A stretch of DNA of 64,000 bases. Origin: Prunus persica (Eukaryota > Streptophyta > Magnoliopsida > Rosales > Rosaceae). The DNA lies in NCBI RefSeq assembly GCF_000346465.2, contig NC_034012.1:2629134-2693133 (forward strand). Reading direction: 5' to 3'. Within the stretch, counting starts at the first letter, position 1. Each line of letters opens with the position of its first letter. Below, one piece after another: positions 1 through 11,192 of this stretch. Position numbers and translations under genes: made by a program. The notes beneath the pieces were generated by a model. It did not search any database and was not told the origin of the DNA. It saw only the letters and a list, made by a program, of their open reading frames with translations.

Positions 1-548
1 TTGATCTTTTGGTTCTTGAGGGCGAGATAATTAGGGAGTGGCTCTTTTTTGATAAGCCTCGAAGAGCTTTTGAGAGTGGTAACAGAAAGCAGAGGTCATT
101 GCCAGATTACAATGGACGAGGTTGGCATGAGTCGAGGAAGCAAGTGATGAATGAATTTGGAGGGCTGAAGAGATCCTACTATATGGATCCTCAACCCCTG
201 AACCATTTTGAGTGGCACCTTTACGAATATGAGATCAACAAGTGTGATGCTTGTGCCTTGTATAGATTGGAACTGAAACTTGTTGATGGGAAGAAGAATT
301 CCAAGGGGAAGCTAACTAATGAGTCAGTAGCTGATCTGCAGAAGCAGATGGGAAGGCTTTCTGCCGAGTTCCCCTCGGATAACAAGCGCTGTGTCAAGGG
401 CAGGGCCAAAGCTAATGAGAAGGTTGGTGTTGGAAATGTCTATTACACTCCAAATCGAGGGGGAACAACAAATGGGACATTTGACTATGGGATTGGTGCA
501 CCATACGACTATCTTGTCGAAAATGTCAACGGCTACTATCTAACTTAA
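1..548 (+). CDS. VOZ1: VOZ transcription factor, C-terminal part (partial)
   Basis: This is the last coding exon of a Vascular-plant One-Zinc-finger factor; its 5' part lies before the window. The frame is open from base 3 (reading DLLVLEGE) to the TAA at 546-548, about 181 residues. It contains the hallmark domain-B stretch [20 protein letters not shown], then [19 protein letters not shown] and the Cys-containing segment [16 protein letters not shown], and ends in a less conserved glycine-rich tail. VOZ proteins are DNA-binding factors that interact with phytochrome B and act in flowering and stress responses. Assignment to VOZ1 rather than VOZ2 rests on remembered similarity of the C-terminus. 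No signal or membrane segment is seen in this part. Confidence 0.93.
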   Translation, partial: DLLVLEGEIIREWLFFDKPRRAFESGNRKQRSLPDYNGRGWHESRKQVMNEFGGLKRSYYMDPQPLNHFEWHLYEYEINKCDACALYRLELKLVDGKKNSKGKLTNESVADLQKQMGRLSAEFPSDNKRCVKGRAKANEKVGVGNVYYTPNRGGTTNGTFDYGIGAPYDYLVENVNGYYLT

Positions 549-1529
549 CTGAAAGAAGTTTGATGGGCGTGAATAAGCTGCATGCCCATCCTTAGTTGAT
601 AGTTTATATTAAGTGGCGGCGGGGGTCATGCATTTTCACTTCACTTGTCGAGGGTCTTCCGTTTTCTTCCACTCCAAAGTCAAGCTCATTTTTTGCTCTA
701 TGGACATACTGTGAATAGCTCATCCTCCCGCGGAATGCCGCTTTAGACTGTTCTGGACGCTGGAGCATATTCTAACTTCTGCTCAGTACAATTTTATAAC
801 TAATTGTGACCGAAACTGGAATAGGTTGGATGGAACACCATTGCCACAATTATTCTATCTTGGTCTTGGTTTTCAAACATTTATGCAAATTGTGTAGACG
901 GTATGTCGTCCTTGAATGGTATATATCTGCAATATGACCCTTCTATCTATTTATGTACTTTCTTCTTTTATCCTCCTTTAAATTTTAAAACAATCACTAA
1001 GAAATCTGATGCAATCGCAGCGACAGGATAAGGGGATCATGCATAAACCCAAAGCTTAAGAGTGGAGAGTTTGGCATGACGATGATGACGTACGGCTCTG
1101 CTGACCGTAATAACTTAGCATTTAAAAGGAAACAAATGCATTTCCCGTGACAAATAATAAGTGAAACATTTGCATTAGAGAGGGCTACAATTCTCATAAG
1201 CGTGCTTAAATTAAATGCATTAGAGAGGGTCACCACACCACACCATTGCATCATGCATCATTCATCATGTTAGGTTGGCCTGTAGTTAGGTTTGCCTTCG
1301 GCTTCAGCCCCCATTTTATCCAAAAACGAGAAGCTATCATACATCACATATATTGCATTGCATCACCATCACATAGAAGTTACATAGTGATATTTTGCAT
1401 TACGTAGGGATTGGAATCTCTAAAGATTTAAAGAGCATGACAAGCATGGTTTCAAGATGGATTAGTAAATTATTCAATACAAACTGATTTCGCCCGAAAT
1501 AGTTAAGCTCCCATCAACCTGGCTTTCTC
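549..1529. other. VOZ 3' UTR and intergenic spacer
   Basis: This stretch holds the presumed 3' UTR of the VOZ gene (to roughly 950) and the spacer before the convergent ELOF1 gene. A local direct repeat (ttaaatgcattagagagggt-like, about 1165-1230) is visible. No convincing coding region was found. Confidence 0.5.
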
Positions 1530-2764
1530 CTAAGCACCGTCACCATCATCTTCGAGGTTGTTAACTCTCTCACATTCATCGATCCATTCACTGTAGCTGC
1601 AGAGTTACAACTTTTGCATGAGTAATTATAGCTGCGGAGTTAAAACTCTCACATAAATGAGTGTGTGAAAGGAGAGAGAGAGAGATTACTTACACGTCTA
1701 TTGGTTCAGATAAAGCTGCAAATACAAGAAGAAAATCAGAATTGGTTATAAAAAAAATAAAAAAACTGCATACAATTCTGAGAAATTACATTGTCATAAC
1801 AAGTTTCCAGGGCAGACATATATGGCAACACAAAACTCATAATCTGATCCTGAAATGAGGGTCTTTCAGCGATTCGCCATGCCCCCCCTTAAGCTAAATG
1901 CTTCACCTACCAAACCTCAGGGAGACTAGAATGAGTTGCCTGGGCCCTAGCCTAGACTTACTAAGAGTTTAAATTGCTCCCGTAGGATAGTAGGGCAAAT
2001 AAACCGCATTAGTGCGATTTGGCTAGTGGTATCGCCCTTCATATAATTTTCAACCAGGTCAACTGATGCCAGCATCACCACTACAGAAACAAAATTTCCT
2101 TAGTCCTTTTTCTGTGAAACAAAGACAAGCTTTTTCCGCTCTCCATCACACATTTCCCTGTTTAAGACTGCTTTTCAGTAGCCCGGTCCCCGATTGGAGC
2201 CATGGTTTATCCGGCAGTGCTTCATATCCTCCTTAGCCAAAGTGAATCAGTGATTAAAGGTGGCTAAACCCAATATCATCCCACAGGCTGTGTTTTTACT
2301 ATCCCAAATTTCCAGTGACAAACATTATCTAGTTGAAAATCGACTCCAACGAAAAGAAATAAAAGATTTCAAAATACATAAACAAGCATTAATCTGCCAA
2401 AGGTACCAAGTGTTGAACAGACCTGTGATAGTAGTGCTGAAGCTCTCTTGGCATATTCTGCAAGAAGCTTCCCCAATCAAGTTCTTCATGTCACTGAGGT
2501 AAGATAAACGATAAAAATGAGTTACAAGACTAGAAAATCTAGAATCTTGACGCTAAATATGAACCTCCCAAACTGATTCTGTGCTATGCATTCCTTTACA
2601 TACGGTTAAACAGACTCATAAATCAGACATGAGATTGAATAAAATGCTCACATGCGGCATTCAACACTGGTGCCATGGCTGCAGAAGGGACAGCTGAAGA
2701 CGGTGTCAAGCTTGTCCATCCGCTTCTTAGGAGGCGGCTTTGCCGATGACTTCCTCTTCCCCAT
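1530..2764 (-). CDS. ELOF1: Transcription elongation factor 1 homolog (ELOF1)
   Basis: Four minus-strand coding exons join in frame to 90 residues: 2652-2764, 2423-2493, 1694-1715 and 1530-1596 (113+71+22+67 = 273 nt including the stop). The protein starts [20 protein letters not shown], a basic tail, and carries two CxxC pairs, CPFC and CRIC, about 23 residues apart, which form the zinc ribbon of the Elf1 family. It continues through [18 protein letters not shown] and ends [15 protein letters not shown]. Elf1 is a small factor that travels with RNA polymerase II on chromatin and in transcription-coupled repair. Length and motifs match the family. Exon 3 is only 22 nt. A 5' UTR intron probably lies between about 2766 and 3397, since a CCG|GTAAG-like donor occurs near 3400. 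It is head to head with the gene at 3697. Confidence 0.93.
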
Positions 2765-3449
2765 TGCTCAAATCCTTTCTCTAATGTCAATATCTCATCA
2801 TTAATGGAAGAAAGTTAGTGCTTAAACAAGAATGTTGCTAATTCCACCTTTAATTCACAGCCACAGCCAAGTATTTCAGCCTTTTATAATGGCTCAGTAT
2901 AATCTCATTCCCATAATTGAACATAAAAATAATAAATAATAAATAATAAATAAATAAAAAGAAATGCAAAATTTGTTACGATTACGTTCGACACAAAATT
3001 AGCACAAACATACGAAAAAAAAAAAAAAAAAAAAATCCACATGTAAACTCAGATGACTTTTAATAAATATAATCAGTCCAATGGCAAAATTTGCTTTCTT
3101 TGCTTCTGAAAATTTAAACCCTACACTACCAGATTATGGTTCACAAAGAAGAAAAAAGAAACGCGAAAATTTCATACGATCACTTCCCAAATTTTGTTAT
3201 TTTTCTTGTTTTCTTCATCCAGAACAAGAAGCACATAAAGTTTCGGATTTTAATTTTTTTTATTACCTAAAGTGTATATAAGAACTACTTTTCCTTTTTC
3301 CTCTTCGTTTCTCGGCAACCAAACAGGTGTAAACATGCAGAAATTGCATCAATCAATCCCCAAAGAAACCGTTTACAAAAGATAGAAGGAAAAACTTACG
3401 GAAATCGATGAAGAACCAGCCGACTTGTTAACTATTGTTGCAGATTTTG

Positions 3450-3696
3450 GATGTCGAAGTGTTTCCCCTCCACCTGTGAATGAGAAACGCTTTAAAATGT
3501 GCCCAGGAGAACGAAGCGGTTCAAGCGGGAACCAAAACGACGTCGTGCCGTTTCGTACTTAGGATCCGATTAAATTAAACCCGACCCAAATATAGCCCAT
3601 TTTCAAATTAAAATCAAGAAAAGAAAGCACTATCCCTAACCTCTCAACCCCAACGTTCAAAAACCCTAAAGCCGTGTTCAGAGCTCAAACTCACTA
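3450..3696. promoter_or_regulatory. Short divergent promoter between ELOF1 and the + strand gene
   Basis: The ELOF1 leader (-) and the start of the plus-strand gene (ATG 3697) are separated by only a few hundred bases, so they probably share a bidirectional promoter. It contains a palindromic GACGTC core at about 3539-3544 within AAACGACGTCGT, which resembles a bZIP C-box/ACGT element, and a second near-repeat GCCGTTT just after. An ACCCGACCCAAATATAGCCC stretch lies near 3580-3600. Transcription starts are inferred, not seen. Confidence 0.45.
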
Positions 3697-6600
3697 ATGG
3701 CGTCCATTCAATCTGTCTTTCTCTACAATCCTCTCCTTCCCTTAAGAGCCCATCACTCCCTTTCCACTAAAACCCTCGGAACCCCTCGAAATCTCCATTT
3801 TACCCTCGCCCGTTCTACTAAGAAAGATGTCCCATTTACAGAGCAAGAGGTCCTCCAAGCCGTGGCCGATTCCGACGAGAGAGTCCTTCCCGGAGTAAGG
3901 ACGTACGAGAACGACTCGGCTTGTCTCGCTTTAGTCGGCGCCGTCGACTTCGAGCAGGCTCTGACGGCAGCTGCAGCCGATGGAGGACAAGCCGCCGACG
4001 AGCATATCAGCTCGGGCATGCCAGCTATGGTTGTGGAGACCTTGTTCCCGGGCCATTCGGACCCCCACAGCACAGTCTCGACCCGGCTGGTCAGTTCATT
4101 TATATCTATAATTTTGTTTCTCATAAAAAGCATGCAATGTCCTTTTGATTTTTTCTTCTCTGAATGGCTGGTTTGAAATTGACATTTTTACAGTTTCTGC
4201 CTGCTAGAAAAGTTAAAGAAAAAGCTGGTAAACTGAGAAGGTCCATCACAGAAGATATGCTGTCAACCGCTACGTCCAGAAACATACTTTCCATGACATT
4301 TAGACAAGTAGTGTTACAACTGCTTTGGAACTTCGAACTGGTTATCTTTAGACCTGGAACAGAAAGGAATATGGAGGATCTGGAGAACCCAAGAGAGGTT
4401 TGTCATTGTTATTTATTTGTAATGGTTTCTGCTTAAGGAATTTTACACCAGCATGACTTTCTTGTAAAATGTAATATCATAATAATCTCTGTCCTGCAGG
4501 TGCAATGTGATACTGATAGGTTCAGTTCTCTTATGCATTTCGTATCAGCAGGTCCCTCCATCCTTCACCCTTAGTTCATCGGATGAACGGATTATGTCTG
4601 TGCTCGCAGAAGTTGTGTGCATATCTGCTCTTGAAAACACTGAAAGACAATTTCTTGAAGATTTCATGGGCAAAACTAAAAGTAATCTGGTCCGCTGGTT
4701 CCGAAAGCCTAAAAGGACTGTATCAAAAGATTCCTCAGTTGTCATATACAAACTATTTGAAGATGAGATAGTTGAAAATGCCAAGAGTTTGCTGAAGAAT
4801 TTTAATTTAACAAAGGGAAGTTTTAAGCCTGTAAAAACAAAATCCAAGTACTATCGATGGACAGCAACTGCACTCTCTAAATTGGAAAAGATTGGTGGTC
4901 CTGAGTTTAGTTCTTGGACTAGTGAGCATGTTCCTGCTTACCGGCTACAAATTGATGCTAATCAACATAAAGATGTGAAATTTGAAGGCTGGAGAAAATC
5001 TGCAGAGAATTGGTGTGAAGTTTTTTTGACACACTCCCAAATGGTACTTTTTTCTTTCCTTGTCTTCAGTCTTCTTGCTTTCAGTGTTTCTTGTCATGGT
5101 CTCTGTAATTTGGATACTGAAGACATGCTAAACATGTTAAGTGTCCATGTAATGAGGTTTCTAGTTCAAATCTATATGAAATAGGATGATGATGTACGTG
5201 ATAAAGAATTTTCATTCTCCCCTCCTCTCATTCCTATAATAGGAGTTTATTTATGATAGAGCCACGTTAACAATTGCTTTAGCATTTAAGTGTAGTGTAA
5301 CTTAATCTCAGTTGTGAACTATTGATTTATGGAATATTATGACTCTGGTTTACAAAATTTGTAGGTTGGATTGGCGGACATAATAGATATGTATTACGAA
5401 GATCTTTACACAATGCCGGATAAGCAACTATCATGTGGTGTTGTTGCAAATTCCACTAATTTGTCAAATAAGAAGGTACTTCAGTGCATATGTTTTCTTT
5501 ATGTCTTGGTTAAGTTAATCATTTAAGACCTGAAGCATGCATATGAAGATTTTTGTAAAACAAATGTAAAATTTTGTTACTAGATCTGTTCTCAACCCAG
5601 ATTGCAATTACTGCAGGTATGTCTGGGACCCTTTGATCAATTGAGTTCAGATTGGATAATGAATTTGAAATCGGTGCAATGCTAACTGGTTACGTTTATT
5701 TCAGATGGGCTCTTTCTTGTTAAGAATGCTATCTGTCACCCTTGCAAGTGGAATTTTTCTCATTACAATCAGTGCCCTTGGCCAACTTGGTTTTCCCTAT
5801 CCACATAAAGGTGCAAAGTATTTGAGAGAAGACAGGTCTTTTCCATCATCTGAAGTTGATGGTGCACTATATCAGTCGGTGGATGCTGTGAAGGTATGCA
5901 TGCACCGAGAGGATGATATTATCATGTCAATCAAATTGAAAATATTTTGGATTATGTAATAAACTGATCTATAATTAGTTTGTGAACAATTTTCACTGGA
6001 GGCTTCCAAAAATGGGAGAATGAGAAGCAGGTTGCATATGAAATGAAAAATAAAGATTTACCTTTTCGCCTCATCTTACTCTGCTTCTTAATTGGTCTGA
6101 GAAAAATATGAATTTGGGACTTTATTTGGACAGTTGGAAGCATTTTGCGTCTCACTTGTCAAAAAGATAAAAGATGCCCTGGGTTGGCCGGGTGAGATCA
6201 AGATGGAAACAGATGTGGGTGCTTGGACTGGTAAAGTACCAAATTACTTGAGGATGGTAGTTGAAGATTCGTCCAACAGGGAAGACATGTCAACTTTTTC
6301 TTCCTCTTCAGAGAAAATTGATGAAGACTTGAAAGCATCAGCACAAGATATCGCTAGTTATCAGGTAACTTGTGTGTAAAAGTTTACTTTCATGTGTTTT
6401 TTCAGCCACCATTCAATTTGGTTATCTTTCTCCTTCACAATTATTTCTAAGATACTGTGACCACCTATATGGAGAAATGTCTTATAGGTTACATATTTAG
6501 GATGCTGGTGTACCATATCATTGCCATCATGTGGTATTTGGGAAAATCATGATCATGTAGCTCTCGGCTTATTACTCTATTGTTGATTATCCTCCTTGTA

Positions 6601-6959
6601 CCTTTTCAATGTTTTTAACATTTCTGCATACTCTTTGGAAAAATTTAGGTGGTTCTGTCGACCGATGGTAAGATAGTGGGCTTCCAACCTTTGAGCAGTG
6701 TGGCTGTTAACCATTGGGCTGCCAATCCCTTAGCAAAAGAATTATATAGAGGGCGAAAACTTTCACCTGGTAAGTGCTAGCTGTTTTTGTAATCTATTAT
6801 TATTTTGTTATTAGCTGCCACTAACCTTTGAGATTGTCTCAAATAGGTTTAACAGAACCGGGTCTTAAGGTCCAGCGTCCAAATGAGGTTGCTGTCATAG
6901 AGTTGTTGATGTCAGTAAAGCCAGATGCCTGTTTTGCTTTGGCCAGGCCAGTTCGATAA
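3697..6959 (+). CDS. Conserved plant protein of unknown function, probably plastid-targeted
   Basis: I do not recognise a named family. Nine exons join in frame to 628 residues: 3697-4089, 4194-4397, 4552-5043, 5365-5475, 5584-5616, 5705-5893, 6134-6364, 6649-6769 and 6847-6959. The first 50 residues are rich in Ser, Thr, Arg and Leu with few acidic residues, resembling a chloroplast transit peptide. Conserved-looking segments are KTKSNLVRWFRKPK, GLADIIDMYYEDLY, VGAWTGKVPNYLRM, VVLSTDGKIVGFQ, AANPLAKELY and IELLMSVKPDACFALARPV. A hydrophobic stretch, LASGIFLITISALG, in exon 6 could be a membrane segment. The third exon is ambiguous: the better acceptor at 4499/4500 leads into a stop, and only the weaker one at 4551/4552 keeps the frame. 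Exons 4-9 are duplicated at 12345-13937. 'Seed maturation-like protein' is a name I associate only vaguely with this sequence. Confidence 0.72.
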
Positions 6960-7371
6960 TTGTCGTCTGGTAATTGCGCATAAGGATGAGCATGCACATC
7001 TTGGTGATGCCACTGGCACTACATGTGGTTTGGCACCTGGAGTGTGGAGTTTTAGATCTTGGAGCATCTTTGAGATATATCGAGTGGAGCAAACCAGAAT
7101 GTTCACCCCCCTTTGAGATATTGGAAGATGCACCCTGTGGGTTGTGGTTTGTTACCTTTGAGTCACCTTTGTGGATGTGGCTTGATATATAACTTACCCG
7201 TCAAGAAAAATTTAGTTGTGTATCATTATCTTAGAAAAGGAAGAGTCAAAAGTTCAGTTCCTTCTCAATACCTTTGATTAAGCCCAATAATAATAAAACC
7301 CAATTAAAAGATTGGCAAAATACATGCGTGTGTGAATTAAAGCAATCACCGGACCTTTGAAATTACACAAA
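6960..7371 (+). other. 3' UTR and spacer, shared with copy B
   Basis: This is downstream DNA of the unknown gene. It aligns by eye with 13938-14480 of copy B, including the shared gaattaaagcaatca segment. No gene is seen. ORFs here overlap only the 3' UTR and exon 9. Confidence 0.55.
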
Positions 7372-9588
7372 GATAAATTTTTTTTCTTTTTCTTTTTGGT
7401 CTAACAGAATGAAATTTCAGTGCCAAAACTAGACCTGGCAAACGGGTCGTATTTGCGGGTTTCGGGTTGTGTTCGTGTTATCCGGACACGACCCATTAAG
7501 ATAACGGGTGAAAAATATCAAACACGAACGCAACTCGTTACAATTTGCGAATGACATGAAACGACCTGTTTTATCCGTTCATATTTTTTTAAAAAATTTT
7601 AAAAAGGAAAAAACTGGAAATAAAAAATAAAAAAGTATCTCGTCGAGTAGCAGAGAAGATGAAGAAAGCTGGAGTCGCTGAACCTGATGGTTGGTATTGC
7701 GTGAGGTGTTCCTTCGAGAAGAAGGTTAGGTTGGGTTGGATTCTTCTTTCTTCTTCCTCTTCTTCATTTTCTTTATTCTCTTTTTCGGTGAGGTGGGGAG
7801 ACCAAGCTCCAGAAACCGACTACTTTCAAGAAGGTTCAAGGAATCTTCTTCTTTCTTTCCTTCTGCCTGAGAAACCAAAGTAACAATCGTCTTGTTCTAT
7901 GTTGTATGCTTTTGCGAAAATCAATCTTTCTAAGCTTATTATCACAAAACGTCCCTAAGGTTTACGAAACTATCAGATTGCATCATTAATGTTGTTTTGT
8001 GTTATTCGTGGTCCTCAAGGTTAGTATGTGTAATCACAAATAGTCCTTACCGTTAGGTTCCGTCAAAAACTCCGTTAGTTTGCTGACATTACATACATAT
8101 ATATCATAAAACATCTTTGAGGTTCACACACCTATTACAAATGGCCCCTACGAAAATTTTAAATGTTTAAATTTAAAATTCATAAAATTTTGCTTTTCTT
8201 TTTAAAATTATTTATAAATGAAAAAACCATTTATAGAAGGATTTTAATCTTGATGACCATTTATGAATCCTAAACCCTTAGTTTTTTCATTTTTAAATTT
8301 TATGAATTTTAAATTATTTTTTAAAAACTCTATTAGTTTGTTGATGTGGCATATATATGAGGCCCACGTCTACAATAATATAGTGTCACATATATTTGAA
8401 TAATAATATATATTTTAAAATAATTTAAAATTCATAAAATTTTAAAAAGAAATTTTTTTATGAATTTTAAATTTAAAAAATTAAAAAATTTCGTATGGAC
8501 CATTTGTGATAGGTGCGTGAACTTCAGGGATGTTTTATAATATATATATATACCACGTCAGCAAACTAAATGAGTTTTTGACGGAACCTAACGGCAGGGA
8601 CCATTTGTGATCACACATACTAACCTTGAGGACCACCAATGACACAAAATAAAAAAAATTAAGTATGCAATTTGATAGTTTCGTAAACCTTAAGAACATT
8701 TTGTGATAATAAGCCATCTTTCTATGTTGTATGCTTTTGCAAAAATCAATATTATATTACCCACAATGTTAGATGTATATATATATATAAAGAAATCAAC
8801 AATTTCCAAAGCATCCCTGCAGCGCAATGGGAATTTTCTATACCTTTCTAAAAATTGGGTACGAGTTCGACTTTCTTGCCCAGCAAAATCTCATTTTTCC
8901 AAATTTAATTTTGTAAATTACAAAAATACCCCTATTTTTAACGGGTGATTCTCGAATAACCATTTTGCTCTTGTATTTAACAGAAAAATTTAACAAAAAT
9001 GAAACCAAAGTTCAAGAACTAATAAAACGATTAACCAAAACACCAAAATAGGAGGCCGAAACAACGAAAGCCCACAAAATACAAAAACCCCAGGGAAGAG
9101 GAGATCTGAAGAGTGTGGATTGAGGGGAGCAGGCGACCATGCATCATACTCAAGCGATCAATCAAGTAGTGGTAAAAAATGACCATAGATAAACAGAGCC
9201 CACAAGTGCAGATCCAAGTCTTAGATCTGAGAAAGGGTTGATGGAGTAAAACAACCGCAGCAATTCAGTGGCAAACCAAGTAAATTTTAGGGTTATAGGG
9301 CATTTGGGTTTGAGATTTGGTGGGAGGAGAGACACGGGTAGACGGAGTTGTGGAGGGGTGAGAGGAAAGAGAGATGAGGGAGAAGTGATGGAGCAATGGG
9401 AGAGGAATTTCAGATGGAGAAGTGTGAGAAAATATAAGAGAGGAAGGGCTTTCAAAGGGAAAAACTAAAAGGAAAGGAAAGGAAAAGAGCCACACAAAAA
9501 GGAGGCAGAGTAGCCACACCAGAGGTGGCGGGGGAGCCGCCCCAAAGGGCGGAAGGAGAGGCACCACGAGAGGACTGTGGAGATGAGA
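7372..9588. mobile_element. About 2.2-kb insertion cluster specific to copy A
   Basis: In copy B the sequence passes almost directly from gtta-tacacag to the glycosyltransferase stop region (14480-14490). In copy A the equivalent points, about 7372 and 9588, are separated by about 2.2 kb. The inserted DNA includes a stretch at 7434-7570 (cctggcaaacgggtcg and cggacacgaccc motifs) that resembles the ends of common plant hAT-type elements, a foldback MULE-like element (7933-8715) and CT/GA-rich DNA at about 8990-9588 of uncertain origin. The short ORF at 7659-7883 and the minus-strand ORFs at 9162-9600 show no recognisable domain. A deletion in copy B is the alternative reading. Confidence 0.6.
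7933..8715. mobile_element. MULE-like foldback element with long terminal inverted repeats
   Basis: The two ends are inverted copies of each other for over 200 bp: cttattatcacaaaacgt on the left, and its near reverse complement ending gtgataataag on the right. Further matched blocks include ggttccgtcaaaaactc with gagtttttgacggaacc. A 9-bp direct repeat, atctttcta, flanks the element (7924-7932 and 8716-8724), the size expected for a Mutator-type insertion. The interior is AT-rich and has no transposase ORF, so this is a non-autonomous copy. Confidence 0.75.
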
Positions 9589-9596
9589 GAGAAAAT

Positions 9597-10976
9597 TCAT
9601 TGAGGCAGTTGATGCAGCTTCTGTTCAAAGCTATCTAAGCAAGAGTTCTCAAGCTCTTTGCCGGAGAGAAACTCCCTCCACTTAGCATGGTTGGTCCACA
9701 CCTCTTTGGCTACCTCACTCTCATCATCCATCACAGTTTTCACAGCCTTGCAGACACCCTCCGTTGTAAACACCCCATCTTCATCTTCTTTCTCAACCTC
9801 CACTCCCACTTTCAAATCCCTGCTCATCATTCTTGCATTGATGATCTGATCTCCCATATTTGGCAGCAGCACCAATCGGCACTCATTCACCAGAGCCTCC
9901 GATAAAGACCCCGAACCGCAATGGGTCACAAAGCACCCCACAGAAGGGTGCTTCAATATCAATGGCTGCTGAACCCAACCCCCATGAACAATTCCTTTTC
10001 CTTGCACCCTCTCTTCAAACCCTTCTGGCAATGCTGCCTCAATCGATTCGACTCCCATGGGTGGCTTCAGGGCTGCGAAGAATGGCAGACCCGTAAGCTC
10101 AAAACCCAATAGCAATTCCTGGAACTGAGCCTTGTTCAGAATGCATTCACTGCCAAACGCACAGTATATCACGGTTTTGGCTTTGAACCCATCAAACCAT
10201 TTTGCCCATTTCTCATCTAACTCTGTAGTTGGGGACTCTGGCACCACCGGCCCTGCAAGAATCACTGGCTTTCCAAACTGGGTTTCAACATAATCACAAT
10301 AAGGCCCTTCCATTTCTCTGCAAGTTTTGAAAGCAATGGCATCACAGTTGCTAAAAGAGCCCATTTGGCGTTCCAGGAATGTAACCCCACGCCCAAACTC
10401 CATCAATGAGGCACCCACCAGCGCTCGAGCTTCGTGGGTTTGTAGCTTGATTGATGATGCAGGGAAAGATGGTGGAGGCTCCATAAGATCAGCTTCTGTC
10501 AATGATATTTCCAAAAGTTTTCTTTCCGGGCACATCAGAAACCCCACAGTTGCAGGACTAATTGTGCAGTAATACACAGACTTGATGCCTATATCCAGCT
10601 TATGCAACAACTCGGGCAGCCAATGTGTGAAGTCAAAGAAAACAAAGTTGGGCCTGAGCTCACAAAGTGCTTGTTCAATGGCAGGGCGTGTGAGGTCCAT
10701 GGCGGTCACGAGGAGAGGCTGCAAGAGGGAAGGAACGTCGGCTGTGGTTTCGGTGCCGGGAGGAAGGCCGTCGACATGTGGGACGTCGATTGGGATGAAG
10801 GAAATGCGATGAGAGTGGAGATTAAAAGCCTCCAACTTTTGTTGTACTTTTGATGGTGAAAAGAAGGAGATTCTGTGGCCTCTTTGAGCAAGTTTGTTGG
10901 AGATGTGCAGAAATGAGGTCAGGTGCCCCATGGCAAACCAAGGGTACATGGCAATGTGAAGGGTTTGGTCAGCCAT
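9597..10976 (-). CDS. UGT79-like UDP-glycosyltransferase, copy A
   Basis: This is an intronless family 1 glycosyltransferase of 459 residues starting MADQTLHIAMYPWFAMGHL. The probable catalytic His is in GHL at residue 18. The C-terminal PSPG box runs from GWVQQPLILKHPSVGCFVTH through HCGSGSLSEALVNE to the terminal GDQ. The N-terminal YPWFAMGHLT pattern and the PSPG variant are typical of the UGT79 clade, many members of which add a second sugar to a flavonoid or anthocyanidin 3-O-glucoside at the 2'' position. That clade knowledge makes sugar-on-sugar transfer likely; the acceptor and donor are not proven. An in-frame ATG at 11015 would add 13 residues. I prefer 10976 because the start fits the family and the extension differs more between the two copies (3 of 13) than the body does (about 5%). 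It is cytosolic, with no signal peptide, and is convergent with the unknown gene. Confidence 0.93.
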   Translation of the reverse strand: MADQTLHIAMYPWFAMGHLTSFLHISNKLAQRGHRISFFSPSKVQQKLEAFNLHSHRISFIPIDVPHVDGLPPGTETTADVPSLLQPLLVTAMDLTRPAIEQALCELRPNFVFFDFTHWLPELLHKLDIGIKSVYYCTISPATVGFLMCPERKLLEISLTEADLMEPPPSFPASSIKLQTHEARALVGASLMEFGRGVTFLERQMGSFSNCDAIAFKTCREMEGPYCDYVETQFGKPVILAGPVVPESPTTELDEKWAKWFDGFKAKTVIYCAFGSECILNKAQFQELLLGFELTGLPFFAALKPPMGVESIEAALPEGFEERVQGKGIVHGGWVQQPLILKHPSVGCFVTHCGSGSLSEALVNECRLVLLPNMGDQIINARMMSRDLKVGVEVEKEDEDGVFTTEGVCKAVKTVMDDESEVAKEVWTNHAKWREFLSGKELENSCLDSFEQKLHQLPQ

Positions 10977-11192
10977 ATTTGCAGCAAGTAAATTGGGTGA
11001 AATCAAGGAAATCACCTAATTTTGATGGGTTTGAGCCTGGTGGTGCTGAGCTTGAGCTTGGTAATGCAGGGAGAGGTAGTTGGAAGCTCTTGAGTTGAGG
11101 TGCGTGGTTGCGGTGATAAATTTGGGTAAGTGGGGATGTGAGGGCGTTATTGTGAGGTCGTTATTATTTATTGTTGGACTCTTACCTATGCA

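Noticed and set aside
7659..7883. ORF beginning MKKAGVAEPDGWYCVRC
   Set aside because: The first 20 residues look protein-like but then dissolve into Ser/Phe runs. It lies in inserted repeat DNA, with no domain or splice continuation found.
9162..9600. Two Pro/Leu/Ser-rich minus-strand ORFs downstream of UGT copy A
   Set aside because: Low-complexity CT-rich DNA in the copy A insertion, with no domain and two overlapping frames equally open.
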